Below, piece by piece: positions 44,849-53,315 of a DNA stretch of 64,000 nt. The notes under the pieces were generated by a model. That model did not search any database. It was not told the origin of the DNA and worked only from the letters and a program-made list of their open reading frames with translations. This DNA comes from Bradyrhizobium sp. 132 (lineage in GTDB: Bacteria > Pseudomonadota > Alphaproteobacteria > Rhizobiales > Xanthobacteraceae): assembly GCF_023074185.1 (NCBI RefSeq), contig NZ_JADPKY010000143.1, forward strand, positions 30,179 to 94,178, in the 5' to 3' direction. Within the stretch, counting starts at the first letter, position 1. Each line of letters opens with the position of its first letter. A program made the translations under genes and the position numbers.

Positions 44849-46810
44849 ATGGATCTTTTAGCTCAAGCCCAGATCAAGGGCGTTCAGTCCGAATTCGTCG
44901 ATGCCCTCGGAAAGCTGCGGATCACCGATCCCGTGGCCCTCAAATCCATCCTCGACGCCCTGCCGGAGAAGCGGGTCTATCGCTTCGTTAGCGGACCCGT
45001 GGTGGTGCGCGCCTTGGGCCATCCGCGCACCGAATTGGTGACGATCGGTGCACCGCCGCTCAAATGGACGATGACCGGCAATGGCAATTTGATCGCGCAA
45101 GGTGAGGCGCGCGAGCCCGTGATTGCATGGCCCGCCGGTTTGCCGCTCGGCTATCACCGTCTGACGCTGACCGATGCCGAAGGCGTGAGCGAAGAGGTGC
45201 CGATGATCGTGGCGCCCGAGCGGGCCTTTGGCGGCGATTTCGACCGCGGCTGGCTGCTTGCTGTGCAGCTCTACAGCGTCCGCTCCGACCGCAATTGGGG
45301 CATCGGTGATTTCACTGATCTTGCCGATCTCGTCCGGCTCGCCAAGCAGTTGGGGGCCGACGGCGTCGGGCTTAATCCTCTGCATGTGTTGTTCGACGAC
45401 CATCCGGCCGATTGCAGCCCCTATTCGCCGAACAGCCGGCTGTTTCTCAATCCGCTCTATATCGACGTCGAGGCAATCCCGGAATTTTCCGGCGATCTCG
45501 TCCCCGACGCGGCCGCGACCGCCGCGCGGCTCCGTGAAGGCGATCGTGTGCCCTATGCGGCCATGGCGGCCTTGAAGTGGTTGGCCTTGCGCGCCGCCTT
45601 CGACAGCTTTCTGAAAAGCGCCAGCGGTGTCCGCCGCAACCAGTTCGACGCCTTCCGCGCGGCGCGCGCGCCGCTGTTGTCCCGTTTTGCCTGCTTCGAG
45701 GTGCTACGCCATCGCTTCACGGCGCCTTGGTGGGAATGGCCGGTGGAATGGCAGCAGCCGGACGAGGCGAAATGCGTCCGACTGCGCAACGGCCCCGACA
45801 AGCACGACGTCGAGTTCGTTGAATTCGTCCAATGGACCGCCGATAGCCAGTTGCATGCCGCCAAGGAACTGGCCGGCCAACTTGGCATGCGCGTGGGCCT
45901 CTATCTCGACGTCGCCGTCGGCGTGCAGTCCAACGGCTTCGATGCCTGGAACGAGCAGATGGCGATCTCGCGCCATCTCGCGGTCGGTGCGCCGCCTGAC
46001 GTGCTCAACACCGTCGGCCAGGACTGGGGCCTTGCCGGCTTCAATGCCGGTGGCCTGGAGGCTCAGTCCTTCGTGCCGTTCGCCGACATGCTGGCCGCTT
46101 CGATGCGGCATGCCGGGGCCATCCGCCTCGATCACGTGCTGGGGCTGAAGCGGCTTTATCTGGTGCCGCGCGGTTTCAAGCCGGATAATGGCGCCTATGT
46201 GCAGATGCCGTTCGAGGCGCTGCTTGGCGCCGTGGTGCGTGAAAGCGCGGCGAACAAATGCATCGTGATCGGCGAGGACCTCGGCACCGTGCCGGAAGGT
46301 TTCCGCGAGACCATGCAGGATTTCGGCATCTGGTCCTATCTCGTCATGATGTTCGAGCGCGACGATGCCGGCCATTTCCGCAACACCGATCACTACCGGC
46401 CCAACGCGCTGGTCACGCTGAACACGCATGATCTGTGCACCTATGCCGGCTGGCGCTCCTTCAGCGATCTCAGGATGAAGCTCTCGCTCGGGCTCGACCC
46501 CGGCGAGGACGAGAAGGCGCGCTGGGATGCGCTCGGCAAGCTCGACGACATCCTGCGCCAGAACGGCATCAACGCCAACGACCTTTATTCGGTGCTCGCC
46601 TTCCTGTCGCGCACGCCGTCGCGGCTGCTCGCAGTGTCGCTGGAGGACCTGCTCGGCGTGATCGATCAGCCCAACATTCCCGGCACGATCGACGAGCATC
46701 CGAACTGGCGCCAGCGCCTGCCGGCTGCGCTCGACAAGATCGCCTCGAAGATCGATCTCGCAGCTTTGAAGGCCGCGACACGGGAACGCTCGTTGCCCGG
46801 CGGGCGTTGA
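44849..46810 (+). CDS. malQ: 4-alpha-glucanotransferase (amylomaltase, GH77)
   Basis: 653 residues. An N-terminal beta-rich extension (about 1-125) precedes the GH77 barrel: GWLLAVQLYSVRSDRNWGIG, DGVGLNPLHVLF, GAIRLDHVLGLKRLYLVPRG (nucleophile Asp), CIVIGEDLGTVPEGF (acid/base Glu) and ALVTLNTHDLCTYAGWRSF. It transfers maltosyl or longer units between glucans, recycling short malto-oligosaccharides. It is divergent from the glucan operon and followed directly by a GH15 gene whose possible start overlaps its stop. Confidence 0.94.
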   Translation: MDLLAQAQIKGVQSEFVDALGKLRITDPVALKSILDALPEKRVYRFVSGPVVVRALGHPRTELVTIGAPPLKWTMTGNGNLIAQGEAREPVIAWPAGLPLGYHRLTLTDAEGVSEEVPMIVAPERAFGGDFDRGWLLAVQLYSVRSDRNWGIGDFTDLADLVRLAKQLGADGVGLNPLHVLFDDHPADCSPYSPNSRLFLNPLYIDVEAIPEFSGDLVPDAAATAARLREGDRVPYAAMAALKWLALRAAFDSFLKSASGVRRNQFDAFRAARAPLLSRFACFEVLRHRFTAPWWEWPVEWQQPDEAKCVRLRNGPDKHDVEFVEFVQWTADSQLHAAKELAGQLGMRVGLYLDVAVGVQSNGFDAWNEQMAISRHLAVGAPPDVLNTVGQDWGLAGFNAGGLEAQSFVPFADMLAASMRHAGAIRLDHVLGLKRLYLVPRGFKPDNGAYVQMPFEALLGAVVRESAANKCIVIGEDLGTVPEGFRETMQDFGIWSYLVMMFERDDAGHFRNTDHYRPNALVTLNTHDLCTYAGWRSFSDLRMKLSLGLDPGEDEKARWDALGKLDDILRQNGINANDLYSVLAFLSRTPSRLLAVSLEDLLGVIDQPNIPGTIDEHPNWRQRLPAALDKIASKIDLAALKAATRERSLPGGR

Positions 46811-46854
46811 TCGTTGAGGATTTCCGAAACGCCGTTTTCGAGGCTCGCACGACA

Positions 46855-48660
46855 TTGTCTCAGAGGATCGAGGACTATGCGCTGATCGGCGACTGCGAGA
46901 CCGCGGCGCTGGTCGGGCGCAACGGTTCGATCGACTGGCTGTGCTGGCCGGCCTTCGATTCCGACGCCTGCTTCGCCGCGATCCTCGGCACGCACAAGAA
47001 CGGCCGCTGGTTGATCGCACCGGGCGAGGACGTCACCGCGACATCGCGCCGCTATCTCGGCGACACCCTCATCCTCGAGACGCGCTTCGAGACGAAGAGC
47101 GGCACCGTTGCGCTGATCGACTTCATGCCGCTGCGCGGCAAGGCCTCCGACATCGTGCGGCTGGTCCGCGGCGTCAGCGGCACGGTGAAGATGCGGATGG
47201 AGCTCGTGATCCGCTTCGGCTTCGGTGTCGACATTCCCTGGGTGCGGCGGATTGACCATTCGCTGCTTGCGGTCGCCGGCCAGGACATGACGGTGCTCCG
47301 TACGCCGGCAAAGACCCGCGGCGAGGATATGACAACCGTGTCCGACTTCGAGGTAAAAGCCGGCGAGACCGTGCCGTTCGTGCTGACCTACGGTCCCTCG
47401 CATCTCGAACCGCCCGCGCCGATCGATCCGGAGGTCGCGCTCCAGGAGACCGAAAAATTCTGGCAGGACTGGTGCAGCAAATGCATCCGCGACGGCGACT
47501 ATCACGATCTCATTGTGCGCTCGCTGATCACGCTGAAGGCGCTGACCTTTGGCCCGACCGGCGGCATCGTCGCCGCGCCCACCACCTCGTTGCCGGAGAA
47601 GCTCGGCGGCAGCAGGAATTGGGATTACCGTTTCTGTTGGCTGCGCGATGCCACCTTCACGCTGCTGGCGCTGATGAATTCCGGCTATACCGAGGAAGCG
47701 TTGGCCTGGCACAATTGGCTGTTGCGCGCGGCGGCAGGCTCGCCGGCGAACATGCAGATCATGTACGGCATCTGGGGCCAGCGGCGGCTGCTGGAATGGG
47801 AGGCGGGCTGGCTGGACGGCTATGAGGGCGGGCGGCCGGTGCGGGTCGGCAATGCCGCCCATGCGCAGCTTCAGCTCGACGTCTATGGCGAGCTGATCGA
47901 CGCCTTTCATCAGTCACGCATGGCCAAGCTCAAGCTCGACGACGAAACGACCTGGGCGCTGGAATGCAACGTGCTCAATCATCTCGCCGAGGTCTGGGAC
48001 CAGCCCGACCACGGCATCTGGGAGCGGCGCGGCGAGCCCAGGCACTACGTCTTCTCGAAGGTGATGACCTGGGTCGCCTTCGATCGCGGCATCAAGAGTG
48101 CCGAGACTTTTGGCTTCAAGGCGCCGCTTCTGCATTGGCGCGCGTTGCGCGATGCCATCCATCGCGACGTCTGCAACAAGGGATTTGACGCGGAGGAAAA
48201 CGCCTTCGTCGAATCCTACGGTTCGAAACTGCTTGATGCCAGCGTGCTGCTGTTGCCGGCCGTCGGCTTCCTGCCGCCATCGGACCCGCGCATCCGTGGC
48301 ACCATGGCGGCTGTCGAGAACCACATGATGCGCGACGGTTTCGTGCTGCGGCACGACCCGCGCGAAGTGCCTGCGGGACAGCCGCCGCTCGAAGGCGCGT
48401 TCCTCGCCTGTAGCCTGTGGCTCGCCGACGCCCATGTGCTGGCGGGCGATCTCGACAAGGCGCAGATCTTGTTCGACCGCGTGGTCGGTATCGCGAACGA
48501 CGTCGGGCTATTGGCCGAGGAGTATGATTCAGGCGCCCGGCGCCAGACCGGCAACTTCCCGCAGGCACTGACCCATATCGCGCTGATCAACACCGCGCAC
48601 AATCTGTCCGCGGCGAGGCAAGGGAGCGAGAAGCCGGCGGTGCAGCGGTCGAAGCAGTGA
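46855..48660 (+). CDS. GH15 family glucoamylase/trehalase-like protein
   Basis: 601 residues from a TTG at 46855 (giving L-SQRIEDYALIGDCETAAL); an upstream TTG at 46807 that overlaps the malQ stop is an alternative, and no ATG fits. The GH15 pattern is clear: GRNGSIDWLCWPAFDSDACF at the N-terminal beta-sandwich, LGGSRNWDYRFCWLRDATF in the (alpha/alpha)6 barrel, and a C-terminal LLAEEYDS with the general-base Glu. Bacterial GH15 proteins of this shape hydrolyse alpha-1,4-glucans or trehalose to glucose. Its placement after malQ suggests glucose release from stored glucan or trehalose. Confidence 0.88.
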   Translation: MSQRIEDYALIGDCETAALVGRNGSIDWLCWPAFDSDACFAAILGTHKNGRWLIAPGEDVTATSRRYLGDTLILETRFETKSGTVALIDFMPLRGKASDIVRLVRGVSGTVKMRMELVIRFGFGVDIPWVRRIDHSLLAVAGQDMTVLRTPAKTRGEDMTTVSDFEVKAGETVPFVLTYGPSHLEPPAPIDPEVALQETEKFWQDWCSKCIRDGDYHDLIVRSLITLKALTFGPTGGIVAAPTTSLPEKLGGSRNWDYRFCWLRDATFTLLALMNSGYTEEALAWHNWLLRAAAGSPANMQIMYGIWGQRRLLEWEAGWLDGYEGGRPVRVGNAAHAQLQLDVYGELIDAFHQSRMAKLKLDDETTWALECNVLNHLAEVWDQPDHGIWERRGEPRHYVFSKVMTWVAFDRGIKSAETFGFKAPLLHWRALRDAIHRDVCNKGFDAEENAFVESYGSKLLDASVLLLPAVGFLPPSDPRIRGTMAAVENHMMRDGFVLRHDPREVPAGQPPLEGAFLACSLWLADAHVLAGDLDKAQILFDRVVGIANDVGLLAEEYDSGARRQTGNFPQALTHIALINTAHNLSAARQGSEKPAVQRSKQ

Positions 48661-48661
48661 C

Positions 48662-49474
48662 TTAAGCGACCCCGTTCCGCTTCAGGATCATCTCCATCGC
48701 CTCCGCAAAACCGTCCTGCTCGTTGGTCGCGGTGACGTGGCTGGCATGGTCCTTGACGCTGTCGGTCGCGTTGCCCATGGCGATCGAGACGCCGCTGACG
48801 CGAAACATCGCGAGGTCGTTCTGCATGTCGCCGATGGTGGCGACGGCGTCCGTTGAAATGCCGATGCGCTTGGCCATGGCTTGCACGAATGTGCCTTTGT
48901 CGAAGCCGGGCGGGGTGATGTCGAGATAGTAGGTTTGCGAACGCACTGCGGTCGCCTCGCTGCCGAGCGCCTTCTGCATCGCCTTCTCGCAAGCTTCGAG
49001 GCCGGCTGCATCGGCGCTGGCTCCGACGATCTTGCAGGCGCTCGCAAGGTAGGGCGAGAAGTCCGTCACGATGGTCGGGTCAGAGCGGATGGTGTGCTGC
49101 TCATGCGCGACGTATTTACCGCTGGGGTTGTCGATCAGCCATTTGTCGGTGGTGAACAGCCAGATGTCGGCGCCGAAGTCGCGGAGGATTTTTAAGCTTC
49201 GCTCGGCCGCGCCGGCCGGGATGAGATGCTGCTCGACCGGCTTCATCTCGGGATCGACGATCGATGAGCCGTTGAACGGGCCGACCGGCAGCCAGAGCGC
49301 CAGCGGCTCGATCAGGAAGCGCATGCCGATCGCGGGGCGGCTCGACGTTATCGTGAAACCGATGCCGGCCTGGTGCAGCCGCTGCACCGCGGACCTCGCG
49401 CGCTCCGTCAGCGTCTTGTCCTTGGTCAGCAGCGTGCCGTCGACGTCGGAGACCACGAGTGAGATTTTCGTCAT
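48662..49474 (-). CDS. HAD-IIB (Cof-type) sugar phosphatase
   Basis: 270 residues. HAD motifs: VVSDVDGTLLTKDK (I, nucleophile Asp), FTITSSRPA (II), a Lys in FDKGTF (III) and IGDMQNDLAMF (IV). A C2B cap lies between residues about 85 and 195. Such Cof-type enzymes dephosphorylate small sugar or cofactor phosphates. It heads a minus-strand run followed by gluconokinase after 24 bases upstream, so it probably acts in the same sugar-phosphate network. It converges with the GH15 gene with one base between stops. The substrate is unknown. Confidence 0.85.
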   Translation of the reverse strand: MTKISLVVSDVDGTLLTKDKTLTERARSAVQRLHQAGIGFTITSSRPAIGMRFLIEPLALWLPVGPFNGSSIVDPEMKPVEQHLIPAGAAERSLKILRDFGADIWLFTTDKWLIDNPSGKYVAHEQHTIRSDPTIVTDFSPYLASACKIVGASADAAGLEACEKAMQKALGSEATAVRSQTYYLDITPPGFDKGTFVQAMAKRIGISTDAVATIGDMQNDLAMFRVSGVSIAMGNATDSVKDHASHVTATNEQDGFAEAMEMILKRNGVA

Positions 49475-49498
49475 GGCAGGACCTTGGGGGTTTTGGCC

Positions 49499-50029
49499 TC
49501 AGCGCTTCGCGACGCCCAGTTTCAGCTGCCGTACAACCCCGTCCACGATCGCTTCGACGGATTCGTCGATCGAGACGGTGATGACGTGCTCGCCCGCTTC
49601 CGGCGGTTCCAGCGTGCTGAACTGGCTCGTCAGCAGCCCGGGCGGCATGAAGTGCCCCTTGCGTTGCGCGAGGCGAGCGGCGATCAGCTCCTTCGTGCCC
49701 CTGAGGAAGACGAAGCGCACGTCGTCGCGTCCACGCAGGAGCACGTCACGATAGGTGTGCTTCAGCGCCGAGCAGGCGATGATGATTTGCTCGCCTTTGT
49801 CGCAGACCCGCGCGATCTCGTCGGCGATGGCGTTGAGCCAGGGCCAGCGGTCCTCGTCGGTGAGAGGATGGCCAGCCCGCATCTTCTCGACATTGCTGGC
49901 GGGGTGAAAGCTGTCGCCGTCCTCGAAGCGCCAGCCGAGGCGCTCGCCGAGCGCTTTTGCAACCGTGCTCTTGCCCGAGCCCGACACGCCCATCACGATC
50001 AATGCACAAGGTGCTTCAACGCCCGCCAC
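49499..50029 (-). CDS. gntK: Gluconokinase (GntK type)
   Basis: 176 residues from a GTG at 50029 with GGAGG five to six bases upstream; a reading to 50116 overlaps pgl further and lacks homology. Walker A VMGVSGSGKSTVAKAL, then FEDGDSFHPASNVEKMRAGHPLTDEDRWPWL, IIACSALKHTYRDVLR-like and GHFMPPGLLTSQFSTLE are standard GntK motifs. It phosphorylates gluconate to 6-phosphogluconate, feeding the same pool as pgl and zwf. It overlaps the end of pgl by 14 bases. Together with zwf, pgl and gnd it completes a gluconate/glucose-6-phosphate entry module. Confidence 0.94.
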   Translation of the reverse strand: MAGVEAPCALIVMGVSGSGKSTVAKALGERLGWRFEDGDSFHPASNVEKMRAGHPLTDEDRWPWLNAIADEIARVCDKGEQIIIACSALKHTYRDVLLRGRDDVRFVFLRGTKELIAARLAQRKGHFMPPGLLTSQFSTLEPPEAGEHVITVSIDESVEAIVDGVVRQLKLGVAKR

Positions 50030-50765
50030 GAATTCCCTCCGGCAGCGCGGCCTGGTCGACCAGCCAGACGGTCTCACCATTCGAGCGCGCGCGTACGGCC
50101 GGCAGAGTCTCGCCATTGAGGAGGCGCGTCAAGATCGGCTGCTTGTCGTGCCCCGCAATCTCGAACAGCATTTCGCGGCAGGATGCCAGCGCGGGCAGGG
50201 TGAGGGATACCCGCGGCACGAAAGGCGCGACATTGGCCTTGGGGACCCCGACGACCCAGCGCATGGTCTCCTCGATCGCGGGGTAGCCCGGAAAGAGCGA
50301 AGCCGTATGGCCGTCCGGGCCCGCACCCATCAAAACCATGTCGAACAGCGGCCGTGCCGGATCGAGGCTTTCCGCGCCGTAGAAAGACTGCAGCTCGCGC
50401 GCATAAGCCGCGGCGCTCTGATCAGGGTTGTCAGCCGCCGTCGGGATCGGGTGAGTATGGCCGGGGGGCGCATTCCGATCGAGAAAGGTCGCGCGCGCGA
50501 TCGCCATGTTGTTGAGGGGATCGCTTTCGGGCACGAAGCGCTCGTCACCGATGAACCAGTGCACGCGCTCCCATGGGATCTTGCCGCGCCAGGCATCGCT
50601 GCCAAGCAGCTGATAGAGCTTCGTTGGGCTGGAGCCGCCGGTGAGGCAGATCGCGATCCGCCCGGGATTGGCCTCGATCCGCGCCATCACCCGCTCGGCG
50701 GCGGCCTGCGCCAGCGCCTCGGCGTCTGCCTCGACGATCAGCTTCGGCTGTCCGGCCGCTGCCAT
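50016..50765 (-). CDS. pgl: 6-phosphogluconolactonase
   Basis: 249 residues from the ATG at 50765, which overlaps the zwf stop (TGATG); a GTG lies just upstream. DevB-type motifs: AICLTGGSSPTKLYQLL, VHWFIGDERFVPESDPLNN and VLMGAGPDGHTASLFPG. It hydrolyses 6-phosphoglucono-delta-lactone, the second step of the oxidative pentose phosphate pathway, in the cytoplasm. The coupling with zwf ensures removal of the lactone. Confidence 0.95.
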   Translation of the reverse strand: MAAAGQPKLIVEADAEALAQAAAERVMARIEANPGRIAICLTGGSSPTKLYQLLGSDAWRGKIPWERVHWFIGDERFVPESDPLNNMAIARATFLDRNAPPGHTHPIPTAADNPDQSAAAYARELQSFYGAESLDPARPLFDMVLMGAGPDGHTASLFPGYPAIEETMRWVVGVPKANVAPFVPRVSLTLPALASCREMLFEIAGHDKQPILTRLLNGETLPAVRARSNGETVWLVDQAALPEGIRGGR

Positions 50766-52276
50766 CACGAAAACTTCCGCCAGCTTCGGCCGTCGCGACG
50801 GAGCAACTCATCGGCGCAGGCGGGGCCGTCGCTGCCGGCCTGATAGGTCTCGATGCCGTTCGTGCCCGCGTTCTTCCAGGCGTCCAGGAACGGCTGCACC
50901 GCTTGCCACCCGGCCTCGATTCCGTCGGCGCGCTGGAACAGGATGTTGTCGCCGATCATGCAGTCGTAGATCAGCGTCTCGTAGCCGGTACTGGGATCGG
51001 CCCGGAAATAGTCGCCATAGCGAAACTTCATCTCGACGCCGTCGATGGTGATGCTCGGGCCCGGGATCTTGGCGTTGAACTGGAGCTCGATGGTTTCGGT
51101 CGGCGCGATGCCGATGGTGAGGAAGTTCTGCGAGAGCCGGTCGACCGCCGTGCCTGAGAACATGGACAGCGGCGCCTGCTTGAACTTGATCGCGACCTCG
51201 GTGCGCTTGTGCCCCAGCGCCTTGCCGGTGCGCAAGTAGAACGGCACGCCGGCCCAGCGCCAATTGTCGATCATCAGCTTCAGCGCGACAAAAGTCTCGG
51301 TGGTGCTGCCGCGCTTGACGTCCTCGGTCTTGCGATAGTCCGGGATCTCATCGTCGCCGATGCGCCCCGAGAGATATTGCGCGCGCACCGAGCTCTTCAG
51401 CGCTTCCTCCTCGCTCGGCTGCTGGATCGAGGTCAAAACCTCGGCCTTTTCCGAGCGCACGGAATGCGCGTCGAAACGGGCCGGCGGCTCCATCGCCACC
51501 AGCGACATCAGCTGAAACAGGTGGTTCGGCACCATGTCGCGGAGCGCACCGGTGGCGTCATAGAAGCCGCCGCGATGGCCGACGCCGAGCTTCTCCTCCA
51601 CCGTGATCTGGATGTGGTCGATATGGTTGCGATTCCAGATCGGTTCGAACATGCCGTTGGCAAAGCGCAGTACCAGGATGTTCTGCACCGTCTCCTTGCC
51701 GAGATAGTGATCGATCCGGTAGATCTGGTGCTCCTGCATGATCTTCAGCAACTCGGCGTTCAGCGCGCGCGCGGAGGCGAGGTCGGTGCCGAACGGCTTT
51801 TCGATCACCAGTCGCCGCCAGGTGCCGTTCTCCTTCATCATGCCAGTGCGGCCGAGCTCGCGCGCGGTCGGCGCGAACGCGGCCGGCGGGGTCGCCAGGT
51901 AGAACAAGCGGTTGCCGCCGGTGTCTTGCGCGCATTCGAGCGCATCGAGATGTTCGCGCAAGCGATCGAAGGATAGCGGGTCTTTTGGATCCGCTTCGAC
52001 GAAGCTGACGCGCTCCAGGAGTTTCTTGGCGACGACGTCGTCCACGGAGCGGGTCGCAAACTCACGCAGGCCTTTCATCAGGCTGTCGCGGAGCTCGTCG
52101 TCCGACATGGCGTTGCGGCCCACCCCGACGACGCAGAACTTCTCCGGCAACATATGTTCGGCAGCAAGATTGTAAAGTGACGGCATCACGAGGCGGTGAG
52201 TGAGATCACCGGTGACACCAAAAATGACAAAGGCGCAATTTTCCGGCTTGCGCTTTGGCTGCTGGTCTTTTGTCAC
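50765..52276 (-). CDS. zwf: Glucose-6-phosphate dehydrogenase
   Basis: 503 residues from a GTG at 52276. The nucleotide-binding FVIFGVTGDLTHRLVMPSLY, LVIEKPFGTDLASA, and the substrate site YRIDHYLGKETVQNILVLRF are complete, with FYLRTGKALGHKRTEVAI later. It oxidises glucose-6-phosphate to the lactone with NADP+ or NAD+, opening the oxidative pentose phosphate and Entner-Doudoroff routes. It lies 45 bases after the gnd gene on the same strand. Confidence 0.97.
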   Translation of the reverse strand: MTKDQQPKRKPENCAFVIFGVTGDLTHRLVMPSLYNLAAEHMLPEKFCVVGVGRNAMSDDELRDSLMKGLREFATRSVDDVVAKKLLERVSFVEADPKDPLSFDRLREHLDALECAQDTGGNRLFYLATPPAAFAPTARELGRTGMMKENGTWRRLVIEKPFGTDLASARALNAELLKIMQEHQIYRIDHYLGKETVQNILVLRFANGMFEPIWNRNHIDHIQITVEEKLGVGHRGGFYDATGALRDMVPNHLFQLMSLVAMEPPARFDAHSVRSEKAEVLTSIQQPSEEEALKSSVRAQYLSGRIGDDEIPDYRKTEDVKRGSTTETFVALKLMIDNWRWAGVPFYLRTGKALGHKRTEVAIKFKQAPLSMFSGTAVDRLSQNFLTIGIAPTETIELQFNAKIPGPSITIDGVEMKFRYGDYFRADPSTGYETLIYDCMIGDNILFQRADGIEAGWQAVQPFLDAWKNAGTNGIETYQAGSDGPACADELLRRDGRSWRKFS

Positions 52277-52321
52277 GAATTACTGGCCTTCGCTTTGTGG
52301 ACTTCCTCTTACTCGGACTTC

Positions 52322-53302
52322 TTATTTGGACTTCGGCTCCTTGTGGCCGCCAAAGCCCGCGCGCATCGCGGAGAGAATCTTCTCGGCGAAAGTGTGTTGC
52401 TGCCGCGAACGGAAACGTGTGTAGAGCGCCGCCGTCAAAACTTCGGCCGGCACGGCCTCGTCGATCGCCGCGTTCACGGTCCAGCGTCCTTCGCCGGAAT
52501 CCTCGACAAAGCCGGAATATTCCGTCAACGCCGGGCTATCGGCGAGTGCCGTCGAGGTGAGGTCGAGCAGCCAGGACGGAATCACGGAGCCGCGTCGCCA
52601 CACTTCGGCGATATCGGCGAGATCGAAATCGTAACGATGATCCGCCGGCAACGCCTCGATGCTGGCGTTCTTGAGGATGTCAAAACCTTCGGCATAGGCC
52701 TGCATCAGTCCGTATTCGATGCCGTTGTGGATCATCTTGACGAAATGCCCGGCGCCGACCGGGCCGGCATGGATGTAGCCCTGCTCGATGCGGGAATCGC
52801 GCCCCTCACGTCCCTCCGTGCGCGGAATGTCGCCGGCGCCGGGCGCGAGCGCGGCGAAGATCGGATCGAGCCGGTCGACCACCTGTTTCTCGCCGCCGAT
52901 CATCATGCAATAGCCGCGGTCGAGGCCCCAGACGCCGCCGGAGGTGCCGACGTCGACATAGTGGATGCCGCGCGTCTTCAGCGCCTTGCCGCGGCGGACG
53001 TCGTCCTGCCAGAAGGTGTTGCCGCCGTCGATGATGACGTCGCCTTCCTGCATCACGCCCGCGATCGTGCCGATCGTGGTCTCGGTGATGTGGCCGGCCG
53101 GCAGCATCACCCAGGCCGTACGCGGCCGCGCGAGTTTCGAGATGAACTCCTCCAGCGTCGCGGAGCCAACCGCGCCGTCTGCGGCGAGGCCAGCGACGGC
53201 CTTGGCATCCTTGTCGTAGACCACGGTCGAGTGGCCGTGGCGCATCAGCCGGCGAACGATGTTGCCGCCCATTCGGCCGAGACCGATCATGCCAAGTTGC
53301 AT
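52322..53302 (-). CDS. gnd: 6-phosphogluconate dehydrogenase, decarboxylating (short type)
   Basis: 326 residues, the short (YqeC/GndA-like) form. Rossmann motif MIGLGRMGGNIVRRL, DGGNTFWQDDVRRG, YVDVGTSGGVWGLDRGYCMM, and the catalytic HFVKMIHNGIEYGLMQAYAEG with Lys and Asn. It converts 6-phosphogluconate to ribulose-5-phosphate and CO2; the short form often prefers NAD+, so it may make NADH rather than NADPH, which is family knowledge and not proved here. It lies 13 bases downstream of the tal-pgi fusion. Confidence 0.93.
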   Translation of the reverse strand: MQLGMIGLGRMGGNIVRRLMRHGHSTVVYDKDAKAVAGLAADGAVGSATLEEFISKLARPRTAWVMLPAGHITETTIGTIAGVMQEGDVIIDGGNTFWQDDVRRGKALKTRGIHYVDVGTSGGVWGLDRGYCMMIGGEKQVVDRLDPIFAALAPGAGDIPRTEGREGRDSRIEQGYIHAGPVGAGHFVKMIHNGIEYGLMQAYAEGFDILKNASIEALPADHRYDFDLADIAEVWRRGSVIPSWLLDLTSTALADSPALTEYSGFVEDSGEGRWTVNAAIDEAVPAEVLTAALYTRFRSRQQHTFAEKILSAMRAGFGGHKEPKSK

Positions 53303-53315
53303 CTGAGAGATTCCC

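Noticed and set aside
46435..46854. N-terminal extension of the GH15 frame into malQ
   Set aside because: The extra residues have shadow-frame composition and no GH15 similarity; malQ is conserved to its end.
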